From: an uncultured Candidatus Saccharibacteria bacterium
GTDB lineage: Bacteria > Patescibacteriota > Saccharimonadia > Saccharimonadales > Saccharimonadaceae
Length of the DNA stretch: 64,000 nt
Assembly: GCA_937906385.1 (NCBI GenBank)
Contig: CALCYQ010000001.1
Span: 62,001-126,000 of the forward strand
Direction: 5' to 3'
The translations under genes and the position numbers were made by a program. The notes beneath the pieces are model-generated. The model worked only from the letters and a program-made list of their open reading frames with translations, made no database searches and was not told the DNA's origin. This document shows, piece after piece, positions 1 to 9,190 of the stretch (its first letter is position 1; each line of letters begins with the position of its first letter).

Positions 1-122
1 GCACCATTTTGGCCGACCACAACTACGGTTTCGCCTTTATCGACGCGTAAATCAATTCCGTGCAAAAGTTCTTTTGACTCTGTCGACGCATGCAGGTTTT
101 TTACTATCAATAGTTTAGACAT
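1..122 (-). CDS. SufC-like ABC ATPase, N-terminal fragment (cut by window edge)
   Basis: The first 40 residues are visible, starting at the ATG at 122 behind a strong GGAGG ribosome-binding site. They read MSKLLIVKNLHAS and continue into a Walker A region written GQNGA. The pattern IVKNLHAS...KELLHGIDL is typical of SufC, the ATPase of the Suf iron-sulfur cluster assembly complex. SufC usually has GPNGSGKST, so GQNGA is a small deviation. The rest of the gene, and any sufB/sufD neighbours, lie outside the window. Another short ABC ATPase is possible. Confidence 0.7.
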   Translation of the reverse strand, partial: MSKLLIVKNLHASTESKELLHGIDLRVDKGETVVVVGQNG

Positions 123-196
123 AATCCTCCAAGATTCCCCACCACTAGTTCTATTTTACCTCATCTTAATCTGCTAGAATAGGTGTAGGGTAGGGC

Positions 197-1162
197 ATGC
201 AATTATTTATTAATCTCATATTACTAGTTGTTGGTCTAATCGGGCTCATTAAAGCGTCCGATGTTTTTGTGGACGCCTCTTCGTCGCTCGCCACTAAACT
301 ACGCATGCCGAAAATGCTGATCGCGCTCACAATTGCCGCCTTCGGCACTTGCGCACCGGAACTTGCGATTTCATTTAATTCTATCGCAGGCAAAAACTAC
401 GACATGACGCTCGCTAACGTGATTGGCTCCTGTATCGTAAATATTCTCCTGATTGTTGGCGTAGCTACTCTGGTTAAACCAATTCACGTCCACGAACAAA
501 CCGTCAAAAAAGAGCTGCCTATTTTGCTCCTAATTACCTCTGTCTTTTTTGTTTTACTTAATGACCGCATTTTCCGCAATCAAGAAAATGGGCTCTCGCG
601 CATCGATGCGATTATTTTGCTAGATTTATTCTTAGTTTTTGTGGGCTATATTATTGCCGTCGTTCATCGTCATCGTACCAAAAAGCATCGTGGCCGCCCG
701 CCAAAAGCTAAATATCCACTCTGGAAGTCACTTTTATACATCGTCATTACATTGGTAGTGATTATTATTGCTAGCGATGTGGTGGTTGATAGCGCTTCGG
801 CGCTAGCGCTCGAGATGGGTATTAGTCAAAAGATTATCACGATGACGGCTATCGTGATTGGCACGTCACTTCCAGAGCTCACGATGACCGTTGGCGCCTC
901 GCGCAAGGGCGAGTTCGATATGGCAGTGGGGAATATTATTGGCACTAATATCTTTAATATTTGTATTGTGCTTGGTTTACCAACGCTCATTTACGGCGGC
1001 TTTACGTCGGCGGCCTTCAATATTATTGATACGCTCGTGGTACTAATTGCGGCGCTTGCTTTCTTCTTTTTCGGCCGCACCAATAAAAAACTAACTCGCC
1101 TAGAAGGCTTTATGATGGTTGCAATATTTGCAGCCTATTATGCCTATTTATTCATTGTCTAA
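197..1162 (+). CDS. Calcium/sodium (CaCA-family) antiporter
   Basis: This 321-residue integral membrane protein has about ten hydrophobic segments in two related halves. Each half carries the alpha-repeat signature of the Ca2+:cation antiporter family: GTCAPELAISFNS near residue 50 and GTSLPELTMTVGAS near residue 224. Length and architecture match YrbG-type exchangers, which move Ca2+ out of the cell against Na+ or H+. The region between the halves is short and basic (HRHRTKKHRGRPPK), a likely cytoplasmic loop. A TAGAAT -10-like box and a GGGTAGGG run precede the start. The transported ion cannot be decided from sequence. Confidence 0.9.
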   Translation: MQLFINLILLVVGLIGLIKASDVFVDASSSLATKLRMPKMLIALTIAAFGTCAPELAISFNSIAGKNYDMTLANVIGSCIVNILLIVGVATLVKPIHVHEQTVKKELPILLLITSVFFVLLNDRIFRNQENGLSRIDAIILLDLFLVFVGYIIAVVHRHRTKKHRGRPPKAKYPLWKSLLYIVITLVVIIIASDVVVDSASALALEMGISQKIITMTAIVIGTSLPELTMTVGASRKGEFDMAVGNIIGTNIFNICIVLGLPTLIYGGFTSAAFNIIDTLVVLIAALAFFFFGRTNKKLTRLEGFMMVAIFAAYYAYLFIV

Positions 1163-1175
1163 AAAGCCAAAAAAA

Positions 1176-1250
1176 TGGCTCCCCCGGTCAGACTCGAACT
1201 GACAACCTCGAAGTTAACAGCTTCTTGCTCCACCATTGAGCTACAGGGGA
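1176..1250 (-). tRNA. tRNA-Asn (GTT)
   Basis: On the minus strand the sequence folds into a full cloverleaf. The acceptor TCCCCTG pairs with CGGGGGA, the anticodon loop is CTGTTAA, and the T-arm is GTCAG-TTCGAGT-CTGAC. The CCA end is encoded at 1176-1178. The outermost anticodon-stem pair is a mismatch (A27-G43). Confidence 0.95.
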
Positions 1251-1261
1251 AGGTAATTAAA

Positions 1262-1290
1262 ATTGTATCAGATGTTACACGAAACGTCAA
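1262..1290 (-). promoter_or_regulatory. Promoter of tRNA-Asn
   Basis: Minus-strand TTGACG (1285-1290) and TACAAT (1262-1267) are separated by exactly 17 bp and lie just upstream of the tRNA 5' end at 1250. Confidence 0.7.
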
Positions 1291-1295
1291 TATAG

Positions 1296-2696
1296 CTAGA
1301 AACGGAAATAGATGAACGGATTATATTGGCTAGAGACAAGACATATAACTACACCCGCAAATAGGCCTAAGTAAATCAAATATTTAATTGGTATAAATGC
1401 CATATATTTATTTTGGATTTTTTGAAAACCAGTCCTTATCCATGGAGTTATGAATAGTAAGCCAATCAACACGTACGGCAATGATGCGATTAGATTATAG
1501 TCATGATAGAAAATTTGCGACAAACGATAATTTCCACTGAGGCCAAACATTCCAGCAAACGTTGGCCCGAGCACCTCAAAGTTTTCAACACGAAATAGCA
1601 CCCAGCCGATTATTACAACGAACATTGTTAAGATATAGCGCATCCACTTCGGAATTCTCTCTAGTACCTTCGCTAAGATAGTCTGTTCTGATAAAAGTAG
1701 AACGCCATAATATAATCCCCAAATTACAAAGTTCCAATTTGCGCCGTGCCATAGACCAGTTAATGTCCATACGATCAAAATATTTCGCACCCATTTAATT
1801 TTAGAGACCCGATTACCGCCGAGCGGAATGTAGATGTAGTCGCGGAACCATTTTGAAAGAGAGATATGCCATCGTCGCCAAAAATCTTTCACGCTAGTTG
1901 CAACATATGGATAGTTAAAGTTTTCGATGAATTTAAAACCGAACATCTTGCCCAGCCCAATCGCCATATCGCTATATCCGGAAAAATCGAAGTATATTTG
2001 CAATGTGTAGGCAATCGCGGCTAGCCATAAACCTCCCATCGATACTTCTGCTACAGGCTGTGCATAAATTGTGTCCGCAATATAGGCTACGTTGTTCGCG
2101 ATTATCACTTTCTTGGCTTGACCTACAATGAAGCGTTTCGCGCCGTCTATGAATAGATTTATGCTTTCATGTCGCTCATCCAGTTGCTTCTCGACATCTG
2201 AGTATTGCACGATTGGCCCAGCAATTAACTGTGGGAATAATGCTATATATGTTCCGAGTTTAATAATGTTTTTCTGCACTTTTACTTGTTTGCGGTAAAC
2301 ATCGATAACATACGACAATATCTGGAAAGTATAGAAGCTGATCCCAATCGGCAACTCGATAATCGGGAGATTTGGCGACCAACCGGTGATGCTCTGCAGA
2401 ATTGACTGCCCAAAATTGGCATATTTAAAGAACCCTAGTAGGCCGATATTAAAAATGATATCTAAAATTAAAAATAGTTTTCGATGATGTCGACTAGCGT
2501 CAATCCACTTCGCAAAAAAGAAATTGGCAACAATCGAAACCAACATCAAAATAACGTATTTCGGTTCGCCCCAAGCGTAAAATAGCAAGGAGGCAAAGCA
2601 GAGAATGACATTTCTAAATTTTCTGTCCGCTAGGTAATATAAGGCCAGTACTATCGGAAGAAAGATGAAGATAAAAGTTAAACTACTAAATAACAT
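1296..2696 (-). CDS. MBOAT-family membrane O-acyltransferase (AlgI-like)
   Basis: This is a 466-residue polytopic membrane protein of the usual AlgI/DltB length. It shows the MBOAT hallmarks: a conserved region WRRWHISLSKWFRDYIYIPL with GGNR, and the catalytic-histidine segment LTGLWHGANWNFVIWG. Such proteins move acetyl groups across the membrane onto exported polysaccharides. The gene directly follows an AlgX/AlgJ-like gene and overlaps it by one base (TAATG), so the pair probably works as one O-acetylation machine on a cell-surface glycan. The glycan is unknown, and no polysaccharide synthase is visible nearby. Confidence 0.93.
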   Translation of the reverse strand: MLFSSLTFIFIFLPIVLALYYLADRKFRNVILCFASLLFYAWGEPKYVILMLVSIVANFFFAKWIDASRHHRKLFLILDIIFNIGLLGFFKYANFGQSILQSITGWSPNLPIIELPIGISFYTFQILSYVIDVYRKQVKVQKNIIKLGTYIALFPQLIAGPIVQYSDVEKQLDERHESINLFIDGAKRFIVGQAKKVIIANNVAYIADTIYAQPVAEVSMGGLWLAAIAYTLQIYFDFSGYSDMAIGLGKMFGFKFIENFNYPYVATSVKDFWRRWHISLSKWFRDYIYIPLGGNRVSKIKWVRNILIVWTLTGLWHGANWNFVIWGLYYGVLLLSEQTILAKVLERIPKWMRYILTMFVVIIGWVLFRVENFEVLGPTFAGMFGLSGNYRLSQIFYHDYNLIASLPYVLIGLLFITPWIRTGFQKIQNKYMAFIPIKYLIYLGLFAGVVICLVSSQYNPFIYFRF

Positions 2697-3907
2697 TAAT
2701 TTCCATATCCTTTCGGATTATCAACCAATTTCATTCCAGCACTGCCTATAAAACCAGATATGTTTGGCGCCATTAAGAGATAATTCACTTTATTTTCTGT
2801 AATTATTTTTTCAAATCTATCGCGATCGCAGAATCTTGGATCAAATACGTATGTTTTATTAAAATGCGAAGCCACTAGTAGATTAATTGCATTCGTGTCG
2901 CTATATCCAATTATTGCAAGATTGTCTTTTTGCGGCTGATGAAAATCAAATTCGATAACTATTTCATCACCGCCATAAAAGTCTCCGTAGCTCATGTCGC
3001 CTTCGCCATTGCGTAATTTGGGGTCATTAAAGTAATTGTTTTGATTGCCATAATCTGTGCGTAGGTTACCGATATGAGTGTCAAACTTACCAAAATCGAA
3101 ACGATATGCGGCAAATTTCTCTTTATAATCATTAAAATCCCCAGTTCGCGATTTGCTACCAACTGCATTGTAATTAAAGACCACGGTCTCTATTGGCACT
3201 TTAGGCTTTTCGTTTTCTCCGAGCATTAGCTTGACTATATCCGTATATCCACGATATGAACCCAAATAATTCCAATGATGGTCATTTTTGAAATAGTATT
3301 TCGCGTAAGTTTCAAAATCTGGTATTTCTAGATTTGCGGTTTTAAAACTTGGATAATACTTGGTCATTTCCGACAAGTTCCACGTGGACATATCGTCGAA
3401 ATCTATATCTTTATCGGTGGTTATAAAATAAATATATTTATTTTTAATCGGGAGGCTTTCGTAGTATTTTCCGCTATCTTGCAAAATAGAATAATCAACA
3501 GTCTCTAAGGTATGTTTTATTGTGTTTTGCCATAGCAAATAATCCCGCCCATCAAATGCGTAAACATTTTTCCCGACCAAGCGGTATTTCGTAGATGGTT
3601 TAATCGTAATCCAGGATAACTGATTAAAAAACGTCTTTTTACTATCGAGAAATATCCCACGCATATTATTGCTGCCTAGCATTTGATCCGCTAGGGCTTT
3701 CTCTAGGTCATCCTGAAAAGCGCCAGATAAAACCGTACTCATTTTCGGCACCGGAAACTTATTCGCATAGCGCGCTTCACGCACGATAGCTCCATTTTTC
3801 TGCCCAAACAATACTAGCCTAATTGGGATTATCAGGAGTGCCAGAAGAAAAACCACCAAAAAGACACGCCCACAAATGCGCTCCAATTTGGCACTTTTCT
3901 CCTCCAT
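2696..3907 (-). CDS. AlgX/AlgJ-like SGNH-fold O-acetyltransferase (DHHW-type protein)
   Basis: The roughly 400-residue protein has one N-terminal membrane anchor (about residues 13-32) and a large extracytoplasmic domain. The motif NDHHWNYLG near residue 207 is the DHxW signature of the AlgX/AlgJ/DHHW group, relatives of SGNH hydrolases that place acetyl groups on exported sugars. A likely catalytic serine lies in IIGYSDTNAINLL near the C-terminus. I prefer the ATG at 3907. A GTG six bases upstream (3913) sits close behind a TATAAT box and could start a leaderless message. It forms an operon with the MBOAT gene. Confidence 0.82.
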   Translation of the reverse strand: MEEKSAKLERICGRVFLVVFLLALLIIPIRLVLFGQKNGAIVREARYANKFPVPKMSTVLSGAFQDDLEKALADQMLGSNNMRGIFLDSKKTFFNQLSWITIKPSTKYRLVGKNVYAFDGRDYLLWQNTIKHTLETVDYSILQDSGKYYESLPIKNKYIYFITTDKDIDFDDMSTWNLSEMTKYYPSFKTANLEIPDFETYAKYYFKNDHHWNYLGSYRGYTDIVKLMLGENEKPKVPIETVVFNYNAVGSKSRTGDFNDYKEKFAAYRFDFGKFDTHIGNLRTDYGNQNNYFNDPKLRNGEGDMSYGDFYGGDEIVIEFDFHQPQKDNLAIIGYSDTNAINLLVASHFNKTYVFDPRFCDRDRFEKIITENKVNYLLMAPNISGFIGSAGMKLVDNPKGYGN

Positions 3908-3950
3908 TAACACTGTCTATTATACACTAGTTATTTGATATTATAGTTTT

Positions 3951-4643
3951 ATGAAAAAGACTCGTAACTGCGTCGTTGATCTCTATAGGTTCATCGCCGC
4001 ACTCATGATTATGTTCTGTCATCTCGATTTAGTTGGTGCTAGGCAATTTCCGACATATATGTTCGTGGATTTCTTCTTTATTTTGAGTGGATATTTTACG
4101 GTTGCGCATTTTGCTAAACTGGGCGCAAAAACCGCACCCAATGAGCGCGGACGAACTGCGCTGCGTTATACTGGGAAAAAGTTTCTACAATTTTTACCAC
4201 ATTTGCTAATTGCGATTCCATTAGTTTATCTTGCTCGTGGTGCAACTTTTGCCTACCACGGCGACTGGCAAACTTTCTTCCTTAGTTTTAAAGATATGTT
4301 TGCAGAGCTATTATTGTCGCCAACCACCTTCTTTGAGTCAGGCGGACGACTACTTGGCCCAATTTGGTATTTGTCTGCATTATTGATAGTTATGCCGGCC
4401 TTTAGTTATATTTGTCAGAGCCCATATCGCCGCCCAGTTGGTCTGCTGGGGTTAATATATGCATTTTTCTTCTATACTCTACAGACGGCGATTTCGGCAT
4501 TTGACCCTGTTAGTAGCGTGTTAAAATGTATAGCTGCGATGTTTGTTGGCATGTTCGTTTTCGATATAGTCTCTGAGCTTAAGTCGGCGAAATTGCGCAC
4601 ATGGGTGAAATTTTACTTACGCTTATTGAGATGTCCTGTCTAG
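3951..4643 (+). pseudogene. Acyltransferase-3 family protein, 5' part of a frameshifted gene
   Basis: The 230 codons encode the N-terminal two thirds of a membrane acyltransferase of the OatA/acyltransferase-3 family. It begins MKKTRNCVVDLYRFIAALMI followed by FCHLD, the classic start with its catalytic-histidine region, and FVDFFFILSGYF follows. The frame ends at TAG 4641-4643, while the rest of the protein continues in another frame from about 4611. Restoring one T in the TTTT run at 4611-4614 would rejoin the parts into about 343 residues, the normal family length. A TATTAT box ends 6 nt before the ATG. It is either a recent loss or a sequencing error. Confidence 0.8.
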
Positions 4644-4981
4644 TTTATGTGGTTTGCGCCGGCTTGTTATCGTTTACGCCGGTAAAGATTCAGGTGGTGG
4701 CTTACGTAATATTATTAGTAATTACGCTATCCGAACAAAGCTACGCTAGCCGAATTCGTATGCCTTTTCTTAGCCTACTCGGACAAATAAGTATGTCGTT
4801 ATTTATTTGGCACTATGTAGTGGGGCGCATTATCTTGCACCTAGTTCGCGGCGTCTCTATCCCGTGGTTGATTGTGGCATTCTTAGCCGGCAGCTTTGCT
4901 GTGGCTTTTGCAAGTTATTACATTATAGAAATAATCAAAAAGCGCGGAATTAGCGCCCGTAAAATCTTCCTCAAATCCTAG
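4601..4981 (+). pseudogene. Acyltransferase-3 family protein, 3' part of the frameshifted gene
   Basis: This is the continuation of the gene starting at 3951, shifted by one base. It encodes hydrophobic helices ending with the family-typical LSLLGQISMSLFIWHYVVG and a final basic tail. No ribosome-binding site of its own is evident before the ATG at 4601, so this fragment is unlikely to be a separate gene. Confidence 0.8.
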
Positions 4982-5043
4982 ATAAGCATAACAGTATTCT
5001 CTCTGTATGTTATACTATACCTAAGTTTAAAACAGGAGGTATT

Positions 5044-6864
5044 ATGTGTGGGATTGTAGGATATATTGGTAATAAAACTGCGCAGAACGTCCTGCTCAGT
5101 GGTTTGAAACGTTTGGAATATCGCGGTTACGACTCTGCTGGCATTGCTACTTTAGATGATAACGATGAGGCACATATTGCGCGTTCGGTTGGCAAAATTT
5201 CCGAGCTCGAACAAGTCCTAAGCGCAAAGCCGCACGAAGGGCACGTTGGTATTGGCCATACACGTTGGGCTACCCACGGTGGCATCACGGTCACGAACGC
5301 TCATCCACATCATGTTGGCAATATTTATCTTGTGCATAATGGCATTATTGAAAATTACAAAGAGCTCAAAGAAAAACTCAACAAGTACGAATTTAAGTCT
5401 GATACTGATACGGAAGTTCTCGCAGCCTTAATCGACAGCTATTATACAGACAAAGTTAGCCTAAAGGACGCTGTTGCTAAGGCGCTCAAGGCGGTCCGTG
5501 GCACTTATGGCATCGCAGTTTTCTCGCCAAAAGAGCCAGACAATATTGTGGTGGCGCGCCTTGGTTCGCCGCTAATTATTGGCCTTGGTAAAGACGAGAC
5601 CATTATCGCATCGGACGCATCCGCTTTGCTTGGCTATACGCGCGAAGCGATTTATTTGAACGATGGCGAACTTGCCGTTTGTAATCGTGACGGCGCCGAA
5701 GTTTTCAATCTTGCCATGAAGCACCTCGATTCCGAACCAGAAGAAATTGAAGGCGACGTCGAGCAAATTCAAAAAGGTGGTTATGATCATTTCTTGCTCA
5801 AAGAAATCATGGAGCAGGCCACTACATTGCCAAATACACTTTCCGGCCGCATTGATCCAAAGACCGGCAAAATGCATCTTGGTGGCCCGAACCTCACCGC
5901 CAAAGAAATGCGCGACGTTCATCATATTGTTATTGTTGGCTGTGGCACGGCTTATTACGCCGGGTTGCTCGCTTCATATTATATGGAGCAGTTGATTCCA
6001 GACATTACGACAGAAGTAGTAATTGCGTCCGAATATCGTTACCGCTCCTTTCATTTGCCAAAGGATTCCATCGCTTTAATCGTTTCGCAGTCTGGCGAAA
6101 CTGCCGATACTTTGGCATGTCTTCGCGAGATTAAAAAGCGCGGTATTAAGACGCTTGGCGTGGTCAACGTGGTTGGCTCTACGATCGCGCGCGAAGTTGA
6201 CGGAGGTACTTACGTCCACGCTGGTCCGGAAATTTCCGTCGCTTCCACCAAGGCCTTTACGGCGCAAGTGGTGGTGATGTTGATGTTTGCTGGTATGCTT
6301 TCTGAATATCATGGTGGCAACTCTGAATTGCTACATAAATTCACAAACGAGCTTGCTATTTTACCAGAAGAAATCGAGAAAAACCTCGCTACACACAAAG
6401 ACACCATGCAGGCTTTGGCGAAAAAATACGCCAAATACAACGACGCACTTTATCTTGGTCGCGACACGGCATATCCGATTTCGCTCGAAGGCGCGCTTAA
6501 GCTCAAGGAAATTTCCTATATCCATGCCGAAGGTTATGCGGCCGGTGAGCTTAAACATGGTCCAATCGCGCTCGTTGACGACACTTTCTTTGAAGTCTTC
6601 AACGTACTCGACAACTGGCTCTTCGAAAAGTCCATCGGCGGTCTACACGAAGTCCGCGCCCGCGGTGGTAAAACTATTGTCCTCACGAACAGTAAGAAAG
6701 ATATCGATGCCGACGATGTCGTGCGCGTCGATAGTAAGATTGAATTGCTCATGCCGCTGATGTTGAATACTTTGCAACAGTTGTTCGCTTATTATATGGC
6801 CGTCGAACGCGGCAACGATGTTGACCAGCCGCGCAATCTCGCTAAATCCGTAACGGTGGAATAG
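5044..6864 (+). CDS. glmS: Glutamine-fructose-6-phosphate aminotransferase (isomerizing)
   Basis: The 606-residue enzyme makes glucosamine-6-phosphate from fructose-6-phosphate and glutamine, the first step toward UDP-GlcNAc and peptidoglycan. The N-terminus MCGIVGYIG carries the nucleophile Cys2 of the class II glutaminase domain. GHTRWATHG and EYRGYDSAG are typical. Two SIS sugar-isomerase domains follow (about 290-430 and 460-590), and the C-terminus NLAKSVTVE is the usual GlmS end. Length equals the family norm. A TATACT box at 5011-5016 and an AGGAGG site precede the start. The next gene begins directly after the stop. Confidence 0.98.
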   Translation: MCGIVGYIGNKTAQNVLLSGLKRLEYRGYDSAGIATLDDNDEAHIARSVGKISELEQVLSAKPHEGHVGIGHTRWATHGGITVTNAHPHHVGNIYLVHNGIIENYKELKEKLNKYEFKSDTDTEVLAALIDSYYTDKVSLKDAVAKALKAVRGTYGIAVFSPKEPDNIVVARLGSPLIIGLGKDETIIASDASALLGYTREAIYLNDGELAVCNRDGAEVFNLAMKHLDSEPEEIEGDVEQIQKGGYDHFLLKEIMEQATTLPNTLSGRIDPKTGKMHLGGPNLTAKEMRDVHHIVIVGCGTAYYAGLLASYYMEQLIPDITTEVVIASEYRYRSFHLPKDSIALIVSQSGETADTLACLREIKKRGIKTLGVVNVVGSTIAREVDGGTYVHAGPEISVASTKAFTAQVVVMLMFAGMLSEYHGGNSELLHKFTNELAILPEEIEKNLATHKDTMQALAKKYAKYNDALYLGRDTAYPISLEGALKLKEISYIHAEGYAAGELKHGPIALVDDTFFEVFNVLDNWLFEKSIGGLHEVRARGGKTIVLTNSKKDIDADDVVRVDSKIELLMPLMLNTLQQLFAYYMAVERGNDVDQPRNLAKSVTVE

Positions 6865-8763
6865 ATGGGAGAACGCAAGGGAAATAAGCTACTCGAATCA
6901 CGCGCGCGGTTGAAAGAATCACGCGCGCGTAAAGCCGACGAGCGCGCCAAAAAACGCGCCCAAAAAGCCGCCGAACGTAAACGGCCGGAATATCCACGCA
7001 TTTCATTAAAATCGATTTTATACTGCATGAATATTTACGCGAAGGCCGTCGGTCCGAAGCGCTACTTCTTTTGGTTCTATCGCATCGTTAGCTCCGCGAT
7101 TCCGGCTTGGACCGCCGTCCTGGCTGGTAATGTCGTCACTGAAATCACCCACGTCATCAATACTGGCGATTTCACGCCGTTCATTGTTGCGGTTATTTTT
7201 CTAATTAGTGTTCAGCTCGCGAACGTTGTCTTGAGCGCGATTTATCATTTGCTTTCAATTTCTGTTAATCAAGAGGTTTTTATTTATGTCAGCGAGATGG
7301 TCGCCACGAAATATATTCAGATTCCGCTCGCTCAGCGCGAAAGTCGGGAATTCGCCGACAAATTCGAGCGCGTGCGCGATTTTGGTGGCTCCATTGATTA
7401 TGTCGCCTCGAGTGCGATTACGGTCGTTTCGTCGGTGGTCGGCTTAATTTCCGTCGTCGTCGCCACTTTGACTGCCTCGCCGTTAATTACGATTGCGGTC
7501 GTTCTCGCCGCGATCCCGTCATCGATTCTTAGCCTGCGCCTCGCTGCGCGTGAACGTCGCAACTGGCGTGAATTCACTAAAGATCGCCGCATTGCCTGGC
7601 AAATTGAGCGCAAGATTACCAATTCCGACTCCGCACTCGAAATCGAACTTAACGGTCTTAGCAAAACGCTCGTGGCTCAGATGATTAAAGCGCGTCGCCG
7701 CAGCCAAGAGCAAGACATTGCCGACAACAAAGCTTTCTTTTGGCCGCGTTTCGGCTCGAATATTCTCCAAGACGCCGTCAGCTACGTCGTGCTAATTTTC
7801 GTTGCCATTCAAATCATTCTCGGCAAGCTCGAAATTGGCCAATTCTTAACCATTCGCACGCTCTTAATTCAGCTCAACGACAGCATTACCAATCTCTTTA
7901 GTAGCATCACAAACATCAACTCCAGCCTCGTCAACGCTACCGACTTCATGGAATTTATGCAAACTAAAGCCCAGCAAAGCGGCGATATTATTATCGACCA
8001 CATCCCAACCATTGAATTTCAAGATGTTAGCTTCACTTATCCGCGTTCGGACGTGCGCGCCATTAAGAACGTTAGTTTTACGCTCAATCCTGGCGACAGT
8101 CTAGCGATTGTTGGTGAAAATGGCGCCGGCAAGACTACGCTAATTAAATTAATGATTGGCGCCTACCAGCCGACTAAAGGTAAAATCTTTATCGACGGCC
8201 ACCCAATGGAAGAAATCGACCGCGAGTCATATCTTGATCAAATTGGCGCCTTGTTCCAAGATTTTTCGCGTTACGAATTCGCCACGCTTGGCGAGAATGT
8301 TTGGTTTGGCGACGTTAATCGCCCGTATAGTAAGCGCGATATTGAAGATGCCCTTAAAGATGCCGGCCTTGATGGTTTAGTTAACGAATACGAGGAAGGC
8401 CTCAATACGATTCTTTCTAAAGATATCGATTCTAAGAACGCCGCCAATCTTTCCGGCGGTCAGTGGCAACGCCTCGGCATTGCTCGCGCCTTTTTCCGTC
8501 AACCCAACGTCTTACTGCTTGACGAGCCGACTGCTTCCGTCGATGCCCGTTCGGAGTATGAAATCTTCAAAAACATCATCAAAAAACAAGAGAATAAAAC
8601 CACCGTTATTATTTCGCACCGTTTTTCCACCGTCCGCAAAGCCGAGAAAATCATCGTGCTCGACCACGGCAAAATCGTCGAATCCGGTACGCACGACGAG
8701 CTGATTGCGCAAGGTGGCATATATAAAGAGATGTTCGAATTGCAAGCAGAGGGGTATAATTAA
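6865..8763 (+). CDS. ABC transporter, fused permease and ATPase (exporter type)
   Basis: The 632-residue half-transporter has about six membrane segments (about 60-350) and a C-terminal nucleotide-binding domain. That domain carries Walker A GENGAGKTT, signature LSGGQ, Walker B VLLLDEPTAS and the switch histidine in IISHR. It probably acts as a homodimer and exports an unknown substrate. The first 45 residues are unusually basic and repetitive (ESRARLKESRARKADERAKK), a cytoplasmic extension not typical of the family. The start ATG follows the glmS stop directly, with GGTGGA inside the glmS end as the likely ribosome-binding site, so translation is coupled to glmS. Confidence 0.93.
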   Translation: MGERKGNKLLESRARLKESRARKADERAKKRAQKAAERKRPEYPRISLKSILYCMNIYAKAVGPKRYFFWFYRIVSSAIPAWTAVLAGNVVTEITHVINTGDFTPFIVAVIFLISVQLANVVLSAIYHLLSISVNQEVFIYVSEMVATKYIQIPLAQRESREFADKFERVRDFGGSIDYVASSAITVVSSVVGLISVVVATLTASPLITIAVVLAAIPSSILSLRLAARERRNWREFTKDRRIAWQIERKITNSDSALEIELNGLSKTLVAQMIKARRRSQEQDIADNKAFFWPRFGSNILQDAVSYVVLIFVAIQIILGKLEIGQFLTIRTLLIQLNDSITNLFSSITNINSSLVNATDFMEFMQTKAQQSGDIIIDHIPTIEFQDVSFTYPRSDVRAIKNVSFTLNPGDSLAIVGENGAGKTTLIKLMIGAYQPTKGKIFIDGHPMEEIDRESYLDQIGALFQDFSRYEFATLGENVWFGDVNRPYSKRDIEDALKDAGLDGLVNEYEEGLNTILSKDIDSKNAANLSGGQWQRLGIARAFFRQPNVLLLDEPTASVDARSEYEIFKNIIKKQENKTTVIISHRFSTVRKAEKIIVLDHGKIVESGTHDELIAQGGIYKEMFELQAEGYN

Positions 8764-8779
8764 GGGTAGGGAAACGCTT

Positions 8780-9187
8780 ATGCATAAAAAACGAAAGATA
8801 TCATTATTTGTAACTATTTCATTATCAATCATTACATTGTTTGGCTTTGGGATGCTGATATTCTCATCCAAGAATTTCAACGACATCGCCGTCGATACGA
8901 TTCTTTTGCTAACGGCAACAATTTCGCTTGCCATCGCAATCTTTTCGCAGATGTCTGCCGATAAAGAATCGCGGCGCGTCGAAAAACTCGTGCACGAATT
9001 AAACGTCGTCGATAAAAACATTGAAGACGATATGAATATCGATAAAAACATTCGTTACCGCTTAGATAAAATTCTCGCTCTCGAGGAAGAAATCTATCGT
9101 AAGGTGGGTGGTCGCAAAACATCCAAACAACTTGTCAAAGAATATCGCATCGAACACCCAGAAAAACCTGAAAAGAAAGAGAAGTAG
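8780..9187 (+). CDS. Small membrane protein of unknown function
   Basis: The 135 residues start at ATG 8780; an in-frame upstream extension would run into the ABC gene and lacks a ribosome-binding site. There are two hydrophobic segments (about 9-27 and 37-57), then a charged, probably coiled region rich in Asp, Lys and Arg (VVDKNIEDDMNIDKNIRYRL) ending in a basic tail. No family was recognised. It lies in a tight co-directional run after the ABC transporter and three bases before the next gene, so it is probably co-transcribed. Confidence 0.75.
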   Translation: MHKKRKISLFVTISLSIITLFGFGMLIFSSKNFNDIAVDTILLLTATISLAIAIFSQMSADKESRRVEKLVHELNVVDKNIEDDMNIDKNIRYRLDKILALEEEIYRKVGGRKTSKQLVKEYRIEHPEKPEKKEK

Positions 9188-9190
9188 CCC

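Noticed and set aside
4601..4643. Programmed -1 frameshifting in the acyltransferase gene
   Set aside because: The codons GTG AAA TTT TAC do not form a proper slippery heptamer in the zero frame, and no downstream stimulatory structure stands out. A lost base explains it more simply.
5572..5925. Leftward and alternate-frame ORFs inside glmS and other conserved genes
   Set aside because: They overlap clearly conserved coding sequence, lack ribosome-binding sites and have no recognisable domains.
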